A stretch of DNA of 62,116 nucleotides from CBCXVS01 sp965178525 (GCA_965178525.1 CBCXVS010000006.1:1-62116); one strand, 5' to 3'; positions 25,331 through 34,418 are shown, counted from the stretch's first letter. Notes: generated by a model from the sequence alone, not told the origin. Numbers and translations: made by a program.

Positions 25331-27025
25331 ATGGATACGGCGATCGTTCAGTCTCGAAAAAAAACCAGATATGTGCCGCTTGCGTTGCTCCTGACCCTTA
25401 GTCTCATGATTAATGTCGTCGGTATTACCTGGAGACTTCCCTATTACGCGGATCGGGCACAGGACAGTGCCGCACTGATGACCTTGAAGGGATTCCCGAA
25501 GCATTTTTCCAATGGCTGGCGTAGTAAATACCCGCCTTTTCACCATTTCATCCTGGCCGCTTGCTATACACCCTACCTCGGGTATCTCATGTGGTCGGAG
25601 CAACTGCAGACACCGATTAAGCGCTTTCCCTATGGCTTGGCGGATCCCCTCTCGTCGCTCACACATCTCATCCTCATCGCCAGAGTGGTGAGTGCGCTGA
25701 TGGGCGTCGGCATCGTCCTCTGGGTCTATCTTGCGGTCCGGGAATGTTTTGACCATCGGGCCGCCTTGGCTGCCGGGCTCATCGTCGCCCTGTATTATCC
25801 GCTGGTGTACTATGCTCATAATGCCAATATGGATGTGCCTTACCTCTTCTGGGCTTTCCTCGCGATGTATCACTTCGTGCGGATTCTCAACTATGGACAC
25901 TTGAAAAATTATCTGCTTTTTGCCCTGTTTGGCACGCTCGCCATCTGTACGAAAGACCAGGCTTCTGGCCTGTTGCTCCTGGCGCCACTACCCATTCTCT
26001 GGCTGCGCTTTCGCGAACCGCAACTCGCTGCGTCTCGCCGGACGCGTGTCATCTCTGTGCTCTGCGACCGGCGACTCATCCTAGCCGTACTCGTGGCCGT
26101 TGTGACATTTGCCATTGTGCAGAATTTTCTGTTTAATTTTTCCGGCTTTCTGTGGCGCATGGAGTATGTCTTGGGACCGAAGCAGCAAGGCTATGCCGAG
26201 TATGCGCCGACCTTATGGGCCCGGCTCCAGCTCTTGGGGGAGACGACCTCGCATCTGATCTTTGGCTTAACGCCACCGTTGTTTGGTATGTGCATCGTCG
26301 GCGTCATTTACTGTACGCTGCGATATCCCAGATACGCGCTCCCGGTTTTGCTGCTGGCCGTGTCGTACTATGTGCTCTTCATCAACATGATTCTGTGGAC
26401 GGCAAACCGGCACGCGCTCCCGCTTGGCATTATCCTCGCCTTTTTCGGTGGCAAATTGCTTGACGATCTCTGGCAGTGGCGACCGTGGAACACGCTGATG
26501 CGGGCCGCTATCTGTTTGGTCTTTGCCTACGCGGCCCTATTCCCGATACAGCTCGATCACCTCTTTTTGCGGGGGTCGCGCTATATGGCCGAGCAATGGA
26601 TGCAGGAACACTTCCGAGACGGGACGGTCGTGGAGACCTTTGCAGAGAATCATCTCCACTTGCAATGGGGCTATCCGCGTTTTCCATCCTGGGTCAAGGT
26701 GCGGTACAGCCGAGTCACGGCGTCCACGGCGTGGGAGCCCGTGCCCGCATTACCCGACAAAATCCGTTTGCCAAACTTGGACTTCGGGAATCGACGTGAC
26801 GCCCCGGATTACATCATGATCAGCGGGAACCAGTCGGATGGCGTCGGACTCGAAAACGGCGTTGGAACGACGACTCGCGATCAACTCATCCGCCATCTCT
26901 TCGACGGCCGCCTCGATTATGCCCTGGTGGCGACTCTCAAAACCCCGACGGTCGTCCCCATACGGTCGCTGATTGTCAACCCGTATGTGTACATTTTCGA
27001 GCGCAGGGCGGAGCGGGCGACATGA
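25331..27025 (+). CDS. GT-C family glycosyltransferase (family 39-like)
   Basis: 564 aa with an N-terminal membrane helix, an acidic loop (YADRAQDSA, about 38-46) where GT-C enzymes carry their catalytic acid, and about ten further membrane helices, ending in a ~130-residue soluble domain. The segment GLIVALYYPLVYYAHNANMDVPYLFWA resembles PMT_2/ArnT-like proteins (shown as GLIVALYYPLVYYAH here for identification). Such enzymes move sugars from polyprenyl-phosphate carriers to lipids or proteins in the periplasm. The acceptor is unknown. It is alone in its strand context, followed by a copy of the 75-bp palindromic repeat. Confidence 0.8.
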   Translation: MDTAIVQSRKKTRYVPLALLLTLSLMINVVGITWRLPYYADRAQDSAALMTLKGFPKHFSNGWRSKYPPFHHFILAACYTPYLGYLMWSEQLQTPIKRFPYGLADPLSSLTHLILIARVVSALMGVGIVLWVYLAVRECFDHRAALAAGLIVALYYPLVYYAHNANMDVPYLFWAFLAMYHFVRILNYGHLKNYLLFALFGTLAICTKDQASGLLLLAPLPILWLRFREPQLAASRRTRVISVLCDRRLILAVLVAVVTFAIVQNFLFNFSGFLWRMEYVLGPKQQGYAEYAPTLWARLQLLGETTSHLIFGLTPPLFGMCIVGVIYCTLRYPRYALPVLLLAVSYYVLFINMILWTANRHALPLGIILAFFGGKLLDDLWQWRPWNTLMRAAICLVFAYAALFPIQLDHLFLRGSRYMAEQWMQEHFRDGTVVETFAENHLHLQWGYPRFPSWVKVRYSRVTASTAWEPVPALPDKIRLPNLDFGNRRDAPDYIMISGNQSDGVGLENGVGTTTRDQLIRHLFDGRLDYALVATLKTPTVVPIRSLIVNPYVYIFERRAERAT

Positions 27026-27052
27026 TCCGGCACGTGTGCCCACAAGCCTGAC

Positions 27053-27118
27053 GTGCCTGGGCATCATTGCCTGTATATATTTTCTCCAGAGGTGTGCAAG
27101 GCGGGCCGGGGAAATAGG
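27053..27118 (+). repeat. 75-bp palindromic element, copy 1 (degenerate)
   Basis: The left half is well kept (GTGCCTGGGCATCATTGCC, then TGTATATATTTTCTCCAGAGG). The right half is replaced by GGCCGGGGAAATA, shared with the longer copy at 44615-44704, and the right terminal repeat is lost. Confidence 0.7.
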
Positions 27119-27127
27119 CATGCTTGA

Positions 27128-27502
27128 GTGGTTGTTGTATATACAAGTCAAAGCAAACAGGAGCAGAACTCTTCCAATATAATCGACGCTACTTTTAGTG
27201 CTACTTCAGGAGCAACCATCGGCGTTGTTGCTTCAAGTATTGCATATGACTTGACAGGAGGGGCTATTGGAAGCGTTGTTCCTGTAGTTAGTTCATTGAC
27301 GCTGCTTTCTGAAAGTCTATTATTTCATTTTCCAGCATGTCTAACGTGTAGTTTACTGAAGATAAAATATCGGATTGGGCAAGCCGGAGAGTTTTTTTGG
27401 CCATTGAAAACAAAACGCTTATCCGACTGCCTCACAGGTCTGAAACCGGGAGAACCGTTGTCGTCATGTCAGATTGTAGCCGTTTGCATCCTATGGCCCT
27501 CG
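27128..27502 (+). pseudogene. AT-rich hydrophobic ORF remnant
   Basis: A frame open from 27128 encodes hydrophobic Gly/Ala/Ser-rich segments (for example GATIGVVASSIAYDLTGG and SVVPVVSSLTLL) and then loses coding character as it runs antisense into the PIN gene. Base composition is more AT-rich than its neighbours. There is no good ribosome-binding site. It could be the remnant of a foreign membrane-protein gene. Nothing else is seen in this gap. Confidence 0.25.
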
Positions 27503-27934
27503 CTAACCGGAAAAATCGATCTCCACGTTTCGCGTACGCCATGTGGCCATACCGATGCCAAAGAAATCCTTGTCCTCCGTCCAGATCGGGCAATCCAATG
27601 CCATGGCCAGGGCGACGGGCGCCCAGTCGTTTAGGTCCTGTTCTCCGATACGCTGTTTGGCCTCCGCTTCGTATGTGACGTAGGCGGCCTCATCAACGGA
27701 CTGCACAATCGCGTGCAGGGCATCCAAGGCATGTAGAACCATATCGGCATCAACCCGGCTGCGTTGATTCAGGATGGCAGGCAAATGCGCCCTGGCCTCA
27801 GAGAAACATGGTGAGGGAGTGTAGAACAGAATGTGGTTGTGGTAGCGCTCCAAAAGGTGGGGAATCCGTTCTCCCAATACGCCACGCACTAGAATATTGG
27901 CGTCGAGGACAATCTTTTTCCTGGGGGGCGTCAT
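27503..27934 (-). CDS. PIN-domain toxin (VapC-like)
   Basis: 143 aa. The PIN acidic residues are in IVLDANILVRG (Asp near 11), FSEARAHL, QDLNDWAPVALA (about 100-112) and TEDKDFFG. It is longer than classical VapC and resembles PIN proteins paired with Phd-type antitoxins. Its ATG overlaps the stop of the antitoxin gene by four bases. Predicted to be an endoribonuclease. Confidence 0.85.
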   Translation of the reverse strand: MTPPRKKIVLDANILVRGVLGERIPHLLERYHNHILFYTPSPCFSEARAHLPAILNQRSRVDADMVLHALDALHAIVQSVDEAAYVTYEAEAKQRIGEQDLNDWAPVALAMALDCPIWTEDKDFFGIGMATWRTRNVEIDFSG

Positions 27935-28200
27935 GTCTGCGCTGTATGACGACGCGCTTGTTGAAAGTCTGCAATAATCTCATCCTCGCTCACGCCGTTT
28001 TGTCTGAGCATGTCGGAGATTTGCCTGGCCGCTTTTTTCAGGGCGTCAAAATCCTTGGCCTGCGGTGAGGAACGGACGGGAATATAATAACCGATGGGTT
28101 CCCCATGCGATGTGACGGTGATCGACGTGTCCCTTGCCGCCGTATATTTATGCAGGTTGGCGCGAAATTCCCGGATTCCTACCGATTCCATTTCAGGCAT
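27931..28200 (-). CDS. Phd/YefM-type antitoxin
   Basis: 89 aa from the ATG at 28200, preceded by GAGGGAGCACATC; a longer frame upstream has no support. The Phd fold is clear: VGIREFRANLHKYT, TVTSHGEPIGYYIPV. The C-terminal helix, SEDEIIADFQQARR, would bind the PIN toxin encoded next. The start overlaps the end of the amidohydrolase gene by 8 bp, an unusually tight junction between unrelated genes. Confidence 0.88.
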   Translation of the reverse strand: MPEMESVGIREFRANLHKYTAARDTSITVTSHGEPIGYYIPVRSSPQAKDFDALKKAARQISDMLRQNGVSEDEIIADFQQARRHTAQT

Positions 28201-29479
28201 GATGTGCTCCCTCGTTTGTGTACACATGATACGCAATAGCACAAAATACCATCTCACGCCATATCTTCGGTGTCGAGCCCGATAACCGATGTATAGCGAC
28301 CGATGACTGCCCCCTGCTCCCGGTTTGCGGCGCCGGTACCTGTCGCCAGCGCTGCCCATCCTTAACTGTAAACAGCGCCCGCAGACGTTGCCCCGCCTGC
28401 ACCTGATTGCCCGCTGCATCCACGAAGGTAAAATCCCCCGCTTCGAGGTCGAGCACCGCCGCATCACCGGCGCTTCCCACGCGTAGTGTGCCCAGCTCAT
28501 CGCGCTTGCCGATTGCCGCTGCGGCTTTGGACGTGACCGTCGCGACGACGCCATCCAGGGGCATTTCCAAGGCCAGAAAGGTCGACATGACGCCCAACAG
28601 GTCGTAGACCACCCGGTCAGGCGGCGGCGTGTGGATATCGGTGCTCAGCGTATCGGGCCAGAAATCCTGCGACACGGCCGCCCGGCCCACCGTCAGATCG
28701 AAGTGGACACCGGCATGGCCGACATCGAGCACAATGCCGCGGGCACGGGCTTCACGCACTTCCGGGAGAATGCGGCCGTTGCCATCGAGAATGCCATTGG
28801 CATGGCCATTGAGGATATGGGTCGCCACATCGCCCGGCTGCATGAAATCGAAAATGCGCACGAGCGGAATCGGCGTGCCGCTGACGTGTACCATCATCTG
28901 GGACTGCGTGGCATCGGCGACCTGACGCGCCATTTCCAGGGCGGGCAGGGCATTGGCTTCGCCGGTGGCGCGATGATCGATGCGGACTTTGATGCCTAGC
29001 ACGTCAGCACGATTTTCATCAATGCAGCGGATGGCCTGATCGATCTGGGCAAAGGCGAGGTTTTGGAGTTCGCCAATGCGGGCTGTGAGGGATGTCAGGC
29101 CGGTGGCGCAGAGATGCACGAAGGCATAGATGCGGGTCTGGCAGGGCTGCAGAATATAGTCCTTCAGGGCCGGGTAGTTGCCCCAGCCCGTACTGCCGGC
29201 ATCAACCGCGGTGGTGACGCCGCAAGGCAGGCAGGCCACATCGGGGTCGACTGCCCCGGGCCAGCCGCGATAGAAAAAATGGCCGTGGATATCCATCAGG
29301 CCAGGCGCGACCAGATGCCCACGCACGTCGATGACTTCCTGCGCCGCGTCGGCGGACAGATCGGGCGCGAGCGCCGCGACACGCCCCGCACGAAACGCCA
29401 CATCGCACAGTTGCTGCATATCTTGCGAGGGATCGACAACGGTACCGCCCTTGAGCAAAAGATCGTAGGGTTCGTCCAT
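28193..29479 (-). CDS. Amidohydrolase/deacetylase family metallohydrolase
   Basis: 428 aa. The amidohydrolase-superfamily metal motif is DIHGHFF (about 64-70, HxH), with a lysine candidate in LGIKVRID (about 160) and His in MMVHVSG (about 195), then HILNGHANG (about 218-226) and GHAGVHFD. The C-terminal beta domain contains GSAGDAAVLDLEAGDF. The closest described group includes deacetylases such as Atu3266 and EF0837; the substrate is unknown. The last ~40 residues, after PAPQTGSRGQ, look like a non-conserved extension into the antitoxin start. Confidence 0.85.
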   Translation of the reverse strand: MDEPYDLLLKGGTVVDPSQDMQQLCDVAFRAGRVAALAPDLSADAAQEVIDVRGHLVAPGLMDIHGHFFYRGWPGAVDPDVACLPCGVTTAVDAGSTGWGNYPALKDYILQPCQTRIYAFVHLCATGLTSLTARIGELQNLAFAQIDQAIRCIDENRADVLGIKVRIDHRATGEANALPALEMARQVADATQSQMMVHVSGTPIPLVRIFDFMQPGDVATHILNGHANGILDGNGRILPEVREARARGIVLDVGHAGVHFDLTVGRAAVSQDFWPDTLSTDIHTPPPDRVVYDLLGVMSTFLALEMPLDGVVATVTSKAAAAIGKRDELGTLRVGSAGDAAVLDLEAGDFTFVDAAGNQVQAGQRLRALFTVKDGQRWRQVPAPQTGSRGQSSVAIHRLSGSTPKIWREMVFCAIAYHVYTNEGAHHA

Positions 29480-29497
29480 GGTTGGCTCCTGAAAAAA

Positions 29498-29558
29498 GGA
29501 CTGCGGACTGCAGGATGAGGACTGCGGGTGAAGAAAGGGAAACGTCAGTCCTCGTACG
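29498..29558. repeat. GGACTGC-type simple repeat with inverted partner
   Basis: GGACTGCGGACTGCAGGATG followed by a further GGACTGCGG unit at about 29498-29528; the inverted unit CGTCAGTCCTCGTA lies at about 29543-29556. It is a degenerate relative of the ACTGAGG arms at the start of the window, without a four-helix-bundle gene between the arms. Confidence 0.5.
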
Positions 29559-29566
29559 GCGTATGG

Positions 29567-30367
29567 TTAGTGGCCAACGAAGCGCGGTGGCCGTTTTTCC
29601 CGGAAGGCGGCGGCGCCTTCGACCCGGTCTTGCGAACGGCCGGCCACGGCTTGATTGCGGGCTTCCATATTCAGGACATCTTCTAGAGACATGTTCATGC
29701 CCTGATAGACCGCGGTTTTGGCCAGGCCATGCGCTAGGGTGGGGCCATTGGCCAGGCGCTCGGCGAGCTGCTGCGTTTCGGCTTGGAGTTGATCCGCTGG
29801 CGCCACGCGGTTGACCAGGCCGATGCGCAGGGCTTCGGCGGCGTCGATAATGTCGCCAAGCATCATGAGTTCTAGGGCTTTTGCCGTGCCCACGAGACGG
29901 GGGAGGAAATAGGTCCCGCCGCCATCCGGCGCCAGGCCGATGCGCGAAAAGACTTCGCCAAAGCGGGCGGCGTCCGAGGCCAAGCGGATATCCGTCGCCA
30001 ACGCCAAGTTACAGCCAGCGCCGACGGCCACGCCGTTGATACAGCCGATGATCGGTTTCGGCAAGGATTGCATGTGCAAGATACACCGGTTCAAGCGCTC
30101 GACCACATGGCCGCCGAGATCGCCGTCAAAAAATTTGTCCTGCCCTTCGGTATCGCGGGCGCGCTTTTGATCGCCGCCGGAGGAGAACCCGCGCCCGGCT
30201 CCGGTGAGGACCACGGCGCGGACGTCCGCATCGGCGGCAATATCAATGAGGTGGCGTTCCAATTCGCCCATCAGCGGTTCGTTCATCGCATTCAGGGTGT
30301 CGGGACGGTTCAAGGTCAAGGTCACAATACTTCCGTCTTGATGATACAGGACCGGACGTTCTGTCAT
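29567..30367 (-). CDS. Enoyl-CoA hydratase/isomerase family, PaaG-like
   Basis: 266 aa crotonase. The oxyanion-hole segments are TGAGRGFSSGGD (about 55-66) and NGVAVGAGCN (about 111-120). Both catalytic glutamates of classical hydratases are replaced (Asn120 and Phe140), but Asp148 in IGLAPDGGGTY matches the catalytic Asp of PaaG-type isomerases. It is therefore more likely a double-bond or ring-opening isomerase than a hydratase. Its start overlaps the stop of the M20 peptidase gene by four bases, so the two are coupled. Confidence 0.85.
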   Translation of the reverse strand: MTERPVLYHQDGSIVTLTLNRPDTLNAMNEPLMGELERHLIDIAADADVRAVVLTGAGRGFSSGGDQKRARDTEGQDKFFDGDLGGHVVERLNRCILHMQSLPKPIIGCINGVAVGAGCNLALATDIRLASDAARFGEVFSRIGLAPDGGGTYFLPRLVGTAKALELMMLGDIIDAAEALRIGLVNRVAPADQLQAETQQLAERLANGPTLAHGLAKTAVYQGMNMSLEDVLNMEARNQAVAGRSQDRVEGAAAFREKRPPRFVGH

Positions 30368-31542
30368 GCGATCACTCCTTCATCGCGGTCAGCGGCTTCC
30401 AGGGTGTGCAAGATCGTCAAATAGAGCTGTTTGACGCCCGCGAGAATCGGCGCAATATCGATGTATTCCCGCACCGTGTGGGCCAGCGCGCCGCGCGTAA
30501 TGCCGAGGCAGAGGGCGGGAATGCCCTGGCTTAAAGGCAGATTCGCGTCGGTACTCGAGGCGCTGAACGTCGCGGTGCGCAGCCGCAAGCGCTTGCGCAC
30601 CGCCTCAACACGACGGTACAGTGGGTGCTCAGGAGCCAAAGTCGCGGCCGGCCGTTGGCCGACAATGTGGCTCGTGATGCGGATGCCCGTGTCTTTTTCC
30701 ACCGTGTGCAAGAGACGCTCAACCCGTGTGACCAGACGTTGGAGATGCGCGGGATCGACCGAACGCAGATCGATGAGCATGGTGGACCGTGGTGCGATGG
30801 TGTTGACGCTTTCACCGCCTTCGACCAACCCCACGTTATAGGTTGTTTTCGGATGCTGTGAGACTTTGAGGTTGGCGATTTTATGGATCACACTGCCCAT
30901 GGCATGAATGGCGCTGGGCGTGCCGAAGGCGCCCCAACTGTGGCCGCCATCGCCTTGGAACATGATCTCCAAGCGCGTACTGCCGATCCCGGCAGTGCGG
31001 ACTTCGTCAATGCCATGCCCTTCCACGGCGATGACGGTGTCGATCTGATTTTTCCAGGTGTGGAGTAAGGCCCGGATGCCGCAGAGATTTCCCAGCCCTT
31101 CCTCGCCCACGTTGGCGGCGAAGATCACCCGTCCGGCCGGTAAGGGCTGCAACCGGCGCATGGCGGTTGCCACACGGAGCATGGCGGCGACCGCGACGCT
31201 ATTGTCGCCAATGCTAGGGCCGAAGAGCCGATGTTTGGTGCGGCGAACCTCGATGGGCGTGCCGTGCGGAAAGACGGTATCAATATGCGCGGCCACGAGG
31301 GTGGTGGGCCCGTCGAGGTCACCACACACGATACCGGTGACATTATAGATCTCATCGACATGGACATGGTCCAAGCCGATCGCCCGCATGCGTTGGGCCA
31401 CATACGTGGCGCGCTCGACTTCGTCAAAGGTTGGCGCTGGTATACGGCACAAATGCTCGGTTTCATCGAGCATCTCCTCGAACGTCTCGGCAAACCAAGC
31501 GAGACCGTCTTCAACTCCTGTTGCCGGTGTCTGGTAGGCCAT
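30364..31542 (-). CDS. M20-family metallopeptidase/amidohydrolase
   Basis: 392 aa from the ATG at 31542, preceded by GAGGAATCGTGC; the frame is open for 86 more codons upstream but that stretch lacks family character. Di-zinc ligands are visible: His86 and catalytic Asp88 in AAHIDTVFP, Asp113 in SIGDNSVAV, Glu147-Glu148 in VGEEGLG, Glu174 in AVEGHG, and a C-terminal His in RGALAHTVREY. The lid domain carries GGHSWGAFG. It resembles the PepT-like M20/M25/M40 peptidases. Transcribed with the PaaG-like gene. Confidence 0.88.
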   Translation of the reverse strand: MAYQTPATGVEDGLAWFAETFEEMLDETEHLCRIPAPTFDEVERATYVAQRMRAIGLDHVHVDEIYNVTGIVCGDLDGPTTLVAAHIDTVFPHGTPIEVRRTKHRLFGPSIGDNSVAVAAMLRVATAMRRLQPLPAGRVIFAANVGEEGLGNLCGIRALLHTWKNQIDTVIAVEGHGIDEVRTAGIGSTRLEIMFQGDGGHSWGAFGTPSAIHAMGSVIHKIANLKVSQHPKTTYNVGLVEGGESVNTIAPRSTMLIDLRSVDPAHLQRLVTRVERLLHTVEKDTGIRITSHIVGQRPAATLAPEHPLYRRVEAVRKRLRLRTATFSASSTDANLPLSQGIPALCLGITRGALAHTVREYIDIAPILAGVKQLYLTILHTLEAADRDEGVIA

Positions 31543-31705
31543 GCACGATTCCTCTGCGTCTGAATGGGAAGGGTATCTCTCCTGGTGTTTCACCCCTTGC
31601 ATCATAGCACAGACGGCGAACGGGACATAGCCGTCTTGCTGCGACTCTCTTTTTACCAGCGGAGAGCGCCCTTGCTTCCCTGCAAGGACGTTTGCGAGCT
31701 GATGA

Positions 31706-32137
31706 TCACGGCAGCAGAATAAACCCCATGACGCCCACGCCAAATGAAATAAATAGCGCCAGATACACCAGAAAGCCGTGAATGTCGCGCACGTCGGCAT
31801 AGCGCCGTGTCCCCCGTTTTAACCGCCATCCGGTATAGCCGCCGGCGAGAAAGAGTAGCAGGGTGATGGTGGCAAAAAAGAAGTGGGCAGAGCGAAACGG
31901 CGGCCGTTCACGCAACCATGGCATGCTGAGCAGGCCGAGCACATAGCCTCCCAGCAGATACCACACCGCGATGAGCCCGAGTTGGGTATGGCGTAGGAAA
32001 ATCTCATGTTGGTTTTGGATAAAGCGCTGCTGGGTGCGCTGCTTTTTCAGCGCCAGCCCCAACCGTAGCGAGGCAAACGCCACGAGCAGCACCAGAACCT
32101 GCACAATCGGATGGACGTAGGCGAGTACCGTTTTCAT
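31706..32137 (-). CDS. DUF4079 four-helix membrane protein
   Basis: 143 aa with four membrane helices (about 8-25, 51-70, 86-104 and 122-141) and conserved histidines in YVHPIVQ, LRHTQLG, RSAHFFF and RDIHGFL. This is a cytochrome b561-like arrangement that might bind haem. DUF4079 proteins are known mainly from cyanobacteria and some proteobacteria. The start overlaps the stop of the mug gene by four bases. Confidence 0.75.
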   Translation of the reverse strand: MKTVLAYVHPIVQVLVLLVAFASLRLGLALKKQRTQQRFIQNQHEIFLRHTQLGLIAVWYLLGGYVLGLLSMPWLRERPPFRSAHFFFATITLLLFLAGGYTGWRLKRGTRRYADVRDIHGFLVYLALFISFGVGVMGFILLP

Positions 32138-32655
32138 GGCCGTTCCGTCTGCGTGGCGACCAAGGCGGCTAGGGCGCGAAATGCCTCGGCTTTCTCGGCT
32201 CGACTGAAGCGGCCGTTGCGGCCACTCGTCGACGGCGCGACGAACACGCGAGCCGGCCCGATGGCCGCCTCTTGGATACCGAGTGTGATTGTGCGCTGCC
32301 GACTATACCACGCATAGACCCCTTTGCCATTAAAGCACACCACCCGTGGCCTATAGGTGAGCAGCTTATGGCGCAAGACCTGGGTGCCGGCCCGGGCTTC
32401 GGCCGTTGACAGGTCGGCAGAGGAAGGTGTGGAGCGTTTGACCAGATCGGTCAAGCCAATGCCGAATGCGGTCACGCGTGCATCCTCCGTATAGGTCAAC
32501 GGCTCCGGCACTAAACCCGATTCGTAGAGCAGCGGCCAGAAGAGATTGCCGCGGCCGGCGTAATAATGCCCCATGGCGGCGGAGCGCGTACCGGGATTGA
32601 AGCCGACAAAAACCAGACGCAGATTGGGACGGAGATAATCGGGCAAGCTCTGCAT
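32134..32655 (-). CDS. mug: G/U mismatch-specific DNA glycosylase
   Basis: 173 aa of the Mug/TDG family. Motif 1, GFNPGTRSAAMGHYYAGRG, contains Asn20, equivalent to the catalytic Asn of E. coli Mug, and motif 2, VAPSTSGRNG, is near residue 138. The enzyme removes uracil or ethenocytosine from mispairs in base-excision repair. The start has no close strong ribosome-binding site. Coupled by a four-base overlap to the DUF4079 gene. Confidence 0.92.
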   Translation of the reverse strand: MQSLPDYLRPNLRLVFVGFNPGTRSAAMGHYYAGRGNLFWPLLYESGLVPEPLTYTEDARVTAFGIGLTDLVKRSTPSSADLSTAEARAGTQVLRHKLLTYRPRVVCFNGKGVYAWYSRQRTITLGIQEAAIGPARVFVAPSTSGRNGRFSRAEKAEAFRALAALVATQTERP

Positions 32656-32781
32656 GGCTACATCGTACCAAGACTCAGGTAGATTGGAAAGACGGAAAGT
32701 CGCAGGCGTGTCAAGGACCTGGACGCCATGAGCGACACCGCGTTTCCGGAAACAAGATATGGCATTCCCGGGACCCGGTCC

Positions 32782-33042
32782 TTAGCGCCGGCGGCGGCGC
32801 GGTTTTTTGCCGTCGCGGTCACGTTGCAGACGCTCGACCTGCTGCTGGCGACTCTGTGCTGCCGTCAACTCGACGAGTCGATGCTCGATCGTGGCACTCT
32901 TGCGATAGAGGCGCTAGACATATACCGGGGTCACCATCCAGCCGATACCAATGACGACGACGACGAGCAAGACGCAAGGCGCCCCGATACTACCAAAAGT
33001 CTGCACCAACCACAGCCAGAATTGCAGAGGGCTTTGTGTCAT
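32782..33042 (-). pseudogene. Small membrane/coiled-coil protein interrupted by in-frame TAG
   Basis: From the ATG at 33042 the minus strand encodes a single-pass membrane segment (GAPCVLLVVVVIGIGWMV), then TAG at 32916-32914 (codon 43), then 43 more in-frame codons forming a helical, Gln/Arg-rich segment (ATIEHRLVELTAAQSRQQQ) and a basic tail ending at TAA 32784-32782. Both halves look like one protein of about 86 residues. The interrupted codon would be CAG by a single change. The first half could still be made as a 42-aa peptide. Family not recognised. Confidence 0.5.
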
Positions 33043-33515
33043 CGCATACTCGCTTTGTCATGATGAGGGATTCACCTGCCGCTGCATGCTATCATCTGCT
33101 CACAAGGAGATAGAAACGGAAGTTCGAGCTCTATCCGGGCAGCTATGCCACAGCGGATGTCGGCCGCGTCGGGGGCACTGCGCGACGCGCGGTTGACAAA
33201 TCTGGCAAGAATATCGTGGACATATCCAGGGACCGCACTTGCGTTTGTCCCGTAGATGCTTGATATCATAACGATTATCTCGCCATCCTGCGATGTTTTT
33301 CTGTACGCATGCTGCCGCCCGTCTCCATTTTAATTCAATAAGTTATTGTAAATCAAATATATATATGATCCGAATGCGGTCTTGTACAGGGAGGGCCAAG
33401 ATCGGCGGACATGACCTACGCATTTTTCCTGTGTACTAGACCTCACCGGGAATGTTAAACTGCATGATAGGCCGCTCCAAAGTATTTTCCTCATCTTTTG
33501 GAGGCTTGTTGTCCT
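33043..33515. other. Intergenic region
   Basis: About 470 bp, AT-rich toward the right end, with the ribosome-binding site (GGAGG) of the next gene at 33500-33504. Short frames on both strands show no coding character. No repeat or RNA gene was recognised. Confidence 0.5.
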
Positions 33516-34346
33516 ATGAAACTTTCCAAGCAAGATGCTGACCTCTTCTATACACTGATGTGGCCGCTCCAGTTTTTCGTCAATCAACGCCTACGCATTC
33601 TTCCCGACATCGATACATTGCAGGCTTATATCGCATGCTCATCAGATCTCAAGTTCCAGGTACGCAATGCGCTTTATGAGAACATCGATCTTGTTGACGT
33701 CTTCATAACAGAGAATCCCAATAGTCTCTCCGAAGACATGTTAGCCGTTGTGACGACATGGAAGCATTTTATAGACGGTGATTTTTATATTGAACGTCTC
33801 CTCAAGAAATACGCAGTTTTTATCGCCTCTGATGACAACGTCTATGCTGTGCTTGGACTCAATGATGCGTTTCAAGATATGTTTCATCCAAGTCAGCTGC
33901 CTATACTGGTAAAAGTCGTGCTTTTACCGTTTAAAGATCACACCGTTTATGATGGTCTTCTGCAGGGTTATAATATCTTTTTTGGCCGTGGGATTTCGTT
34001 AGACCTGAAAGAAACGTATATGGCTGCCAAGCAGAATGGCCGTATCATTGAGCGTCTTGGCCCTGCCTCTCACGTGCCCAAAACCAAGAAGCAACAGAAG
34101 CCAGCCAAAGATTGGCGTCCGGAGCTTGACGACCTTGCTGTAAAGGCGAAAAGCTTGCGTGCGAGTGCTGACCAGCCACCTGTTTTTGGTCCCACATTCT
34201 CGCTGGTCAAAGCGAGTGTGGAGCTTGCCCAATCTGCCATTGCCGATCCTGATGACTTGGATAGGCTATGGAAGACTCTGAAAAAAGTCAATCGTGCCAT
34301 GAGTAAAGTTGAAACCACATTATATCGCTCAGAGCGTTACCAATAA
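33516..34346 (+). CDS. Conserved hypothetical protein
   Basis: 276 aa from the ATG at 33516 (a TTG at 33498 is less likely because it overlaps the GGAGG site). It begins KLSKQDADLFYTLMWPLQF and is a soluble, helical protein with no signal peptide or membrane segment. The middle is hydrophobic-helical (KVVLLPFKDHTVYDGLLQGY) and the C-terminal third is a Lys-rich linker plus a helical hairpin. I do not recognise an enzymatic family. GC is lower than in the neighbouring ligase gene. Its stop codon TAA is formed by the first three bases of a 75-bp palindromic element. Confidence 0.75.
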   Translation: MKLSKQDADLFYTLMWPLQFFVNQRLRILPDIDTLQAYIACSSDLKFQVRNALYENIDLVDVFITENPNSLSEDMLAVVTTWKHFIDGDFYIERLLKKYAVFIASDDNVYAVLGLNDAFQDMFHPSQLPILVKVVLLPFKDHTVYDGLLQGYNIFFGRGISLDLKETYMAAKQNGRIIERLGPASHVPKTKKQQKPAKDWRPELDDLAVKAKSLRASADQPPVFGPTFSLVKASVELAQSAIADPDDLDRLWKTLKKVNRAMSKVETTLYRSERYQ

Positions 34347-34418
34347 GTGCCGAAACAAAATTAAATTTATATTTTTTCTCTGGAGACATATATAAAGGTA
34401 ATTTTGTTCAGGTACTTA
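34344..34418 (+). repeat. 75-bp palindromic element, copy 2
   Basis: 75 bp with the best terminal inverted repeats: TAAGTGCCGAAACAAAATTA at the left pairs with the right end at 17 of 20 positions. The centre (TTTATATT, TCTCTGGAGA, TATATAAA) is also palindromic. Its first three bases are the stop codon of the upstream gene. Confidence 0.8.

Noticed and set aside
31543..31800. N-terminal extension of the M20 peptidase
   Set aside because: The 86 extra residues lack family similarity and overlap the end of the DUF4079 gene; the ATG at 31542 has a ribosome-binding site.
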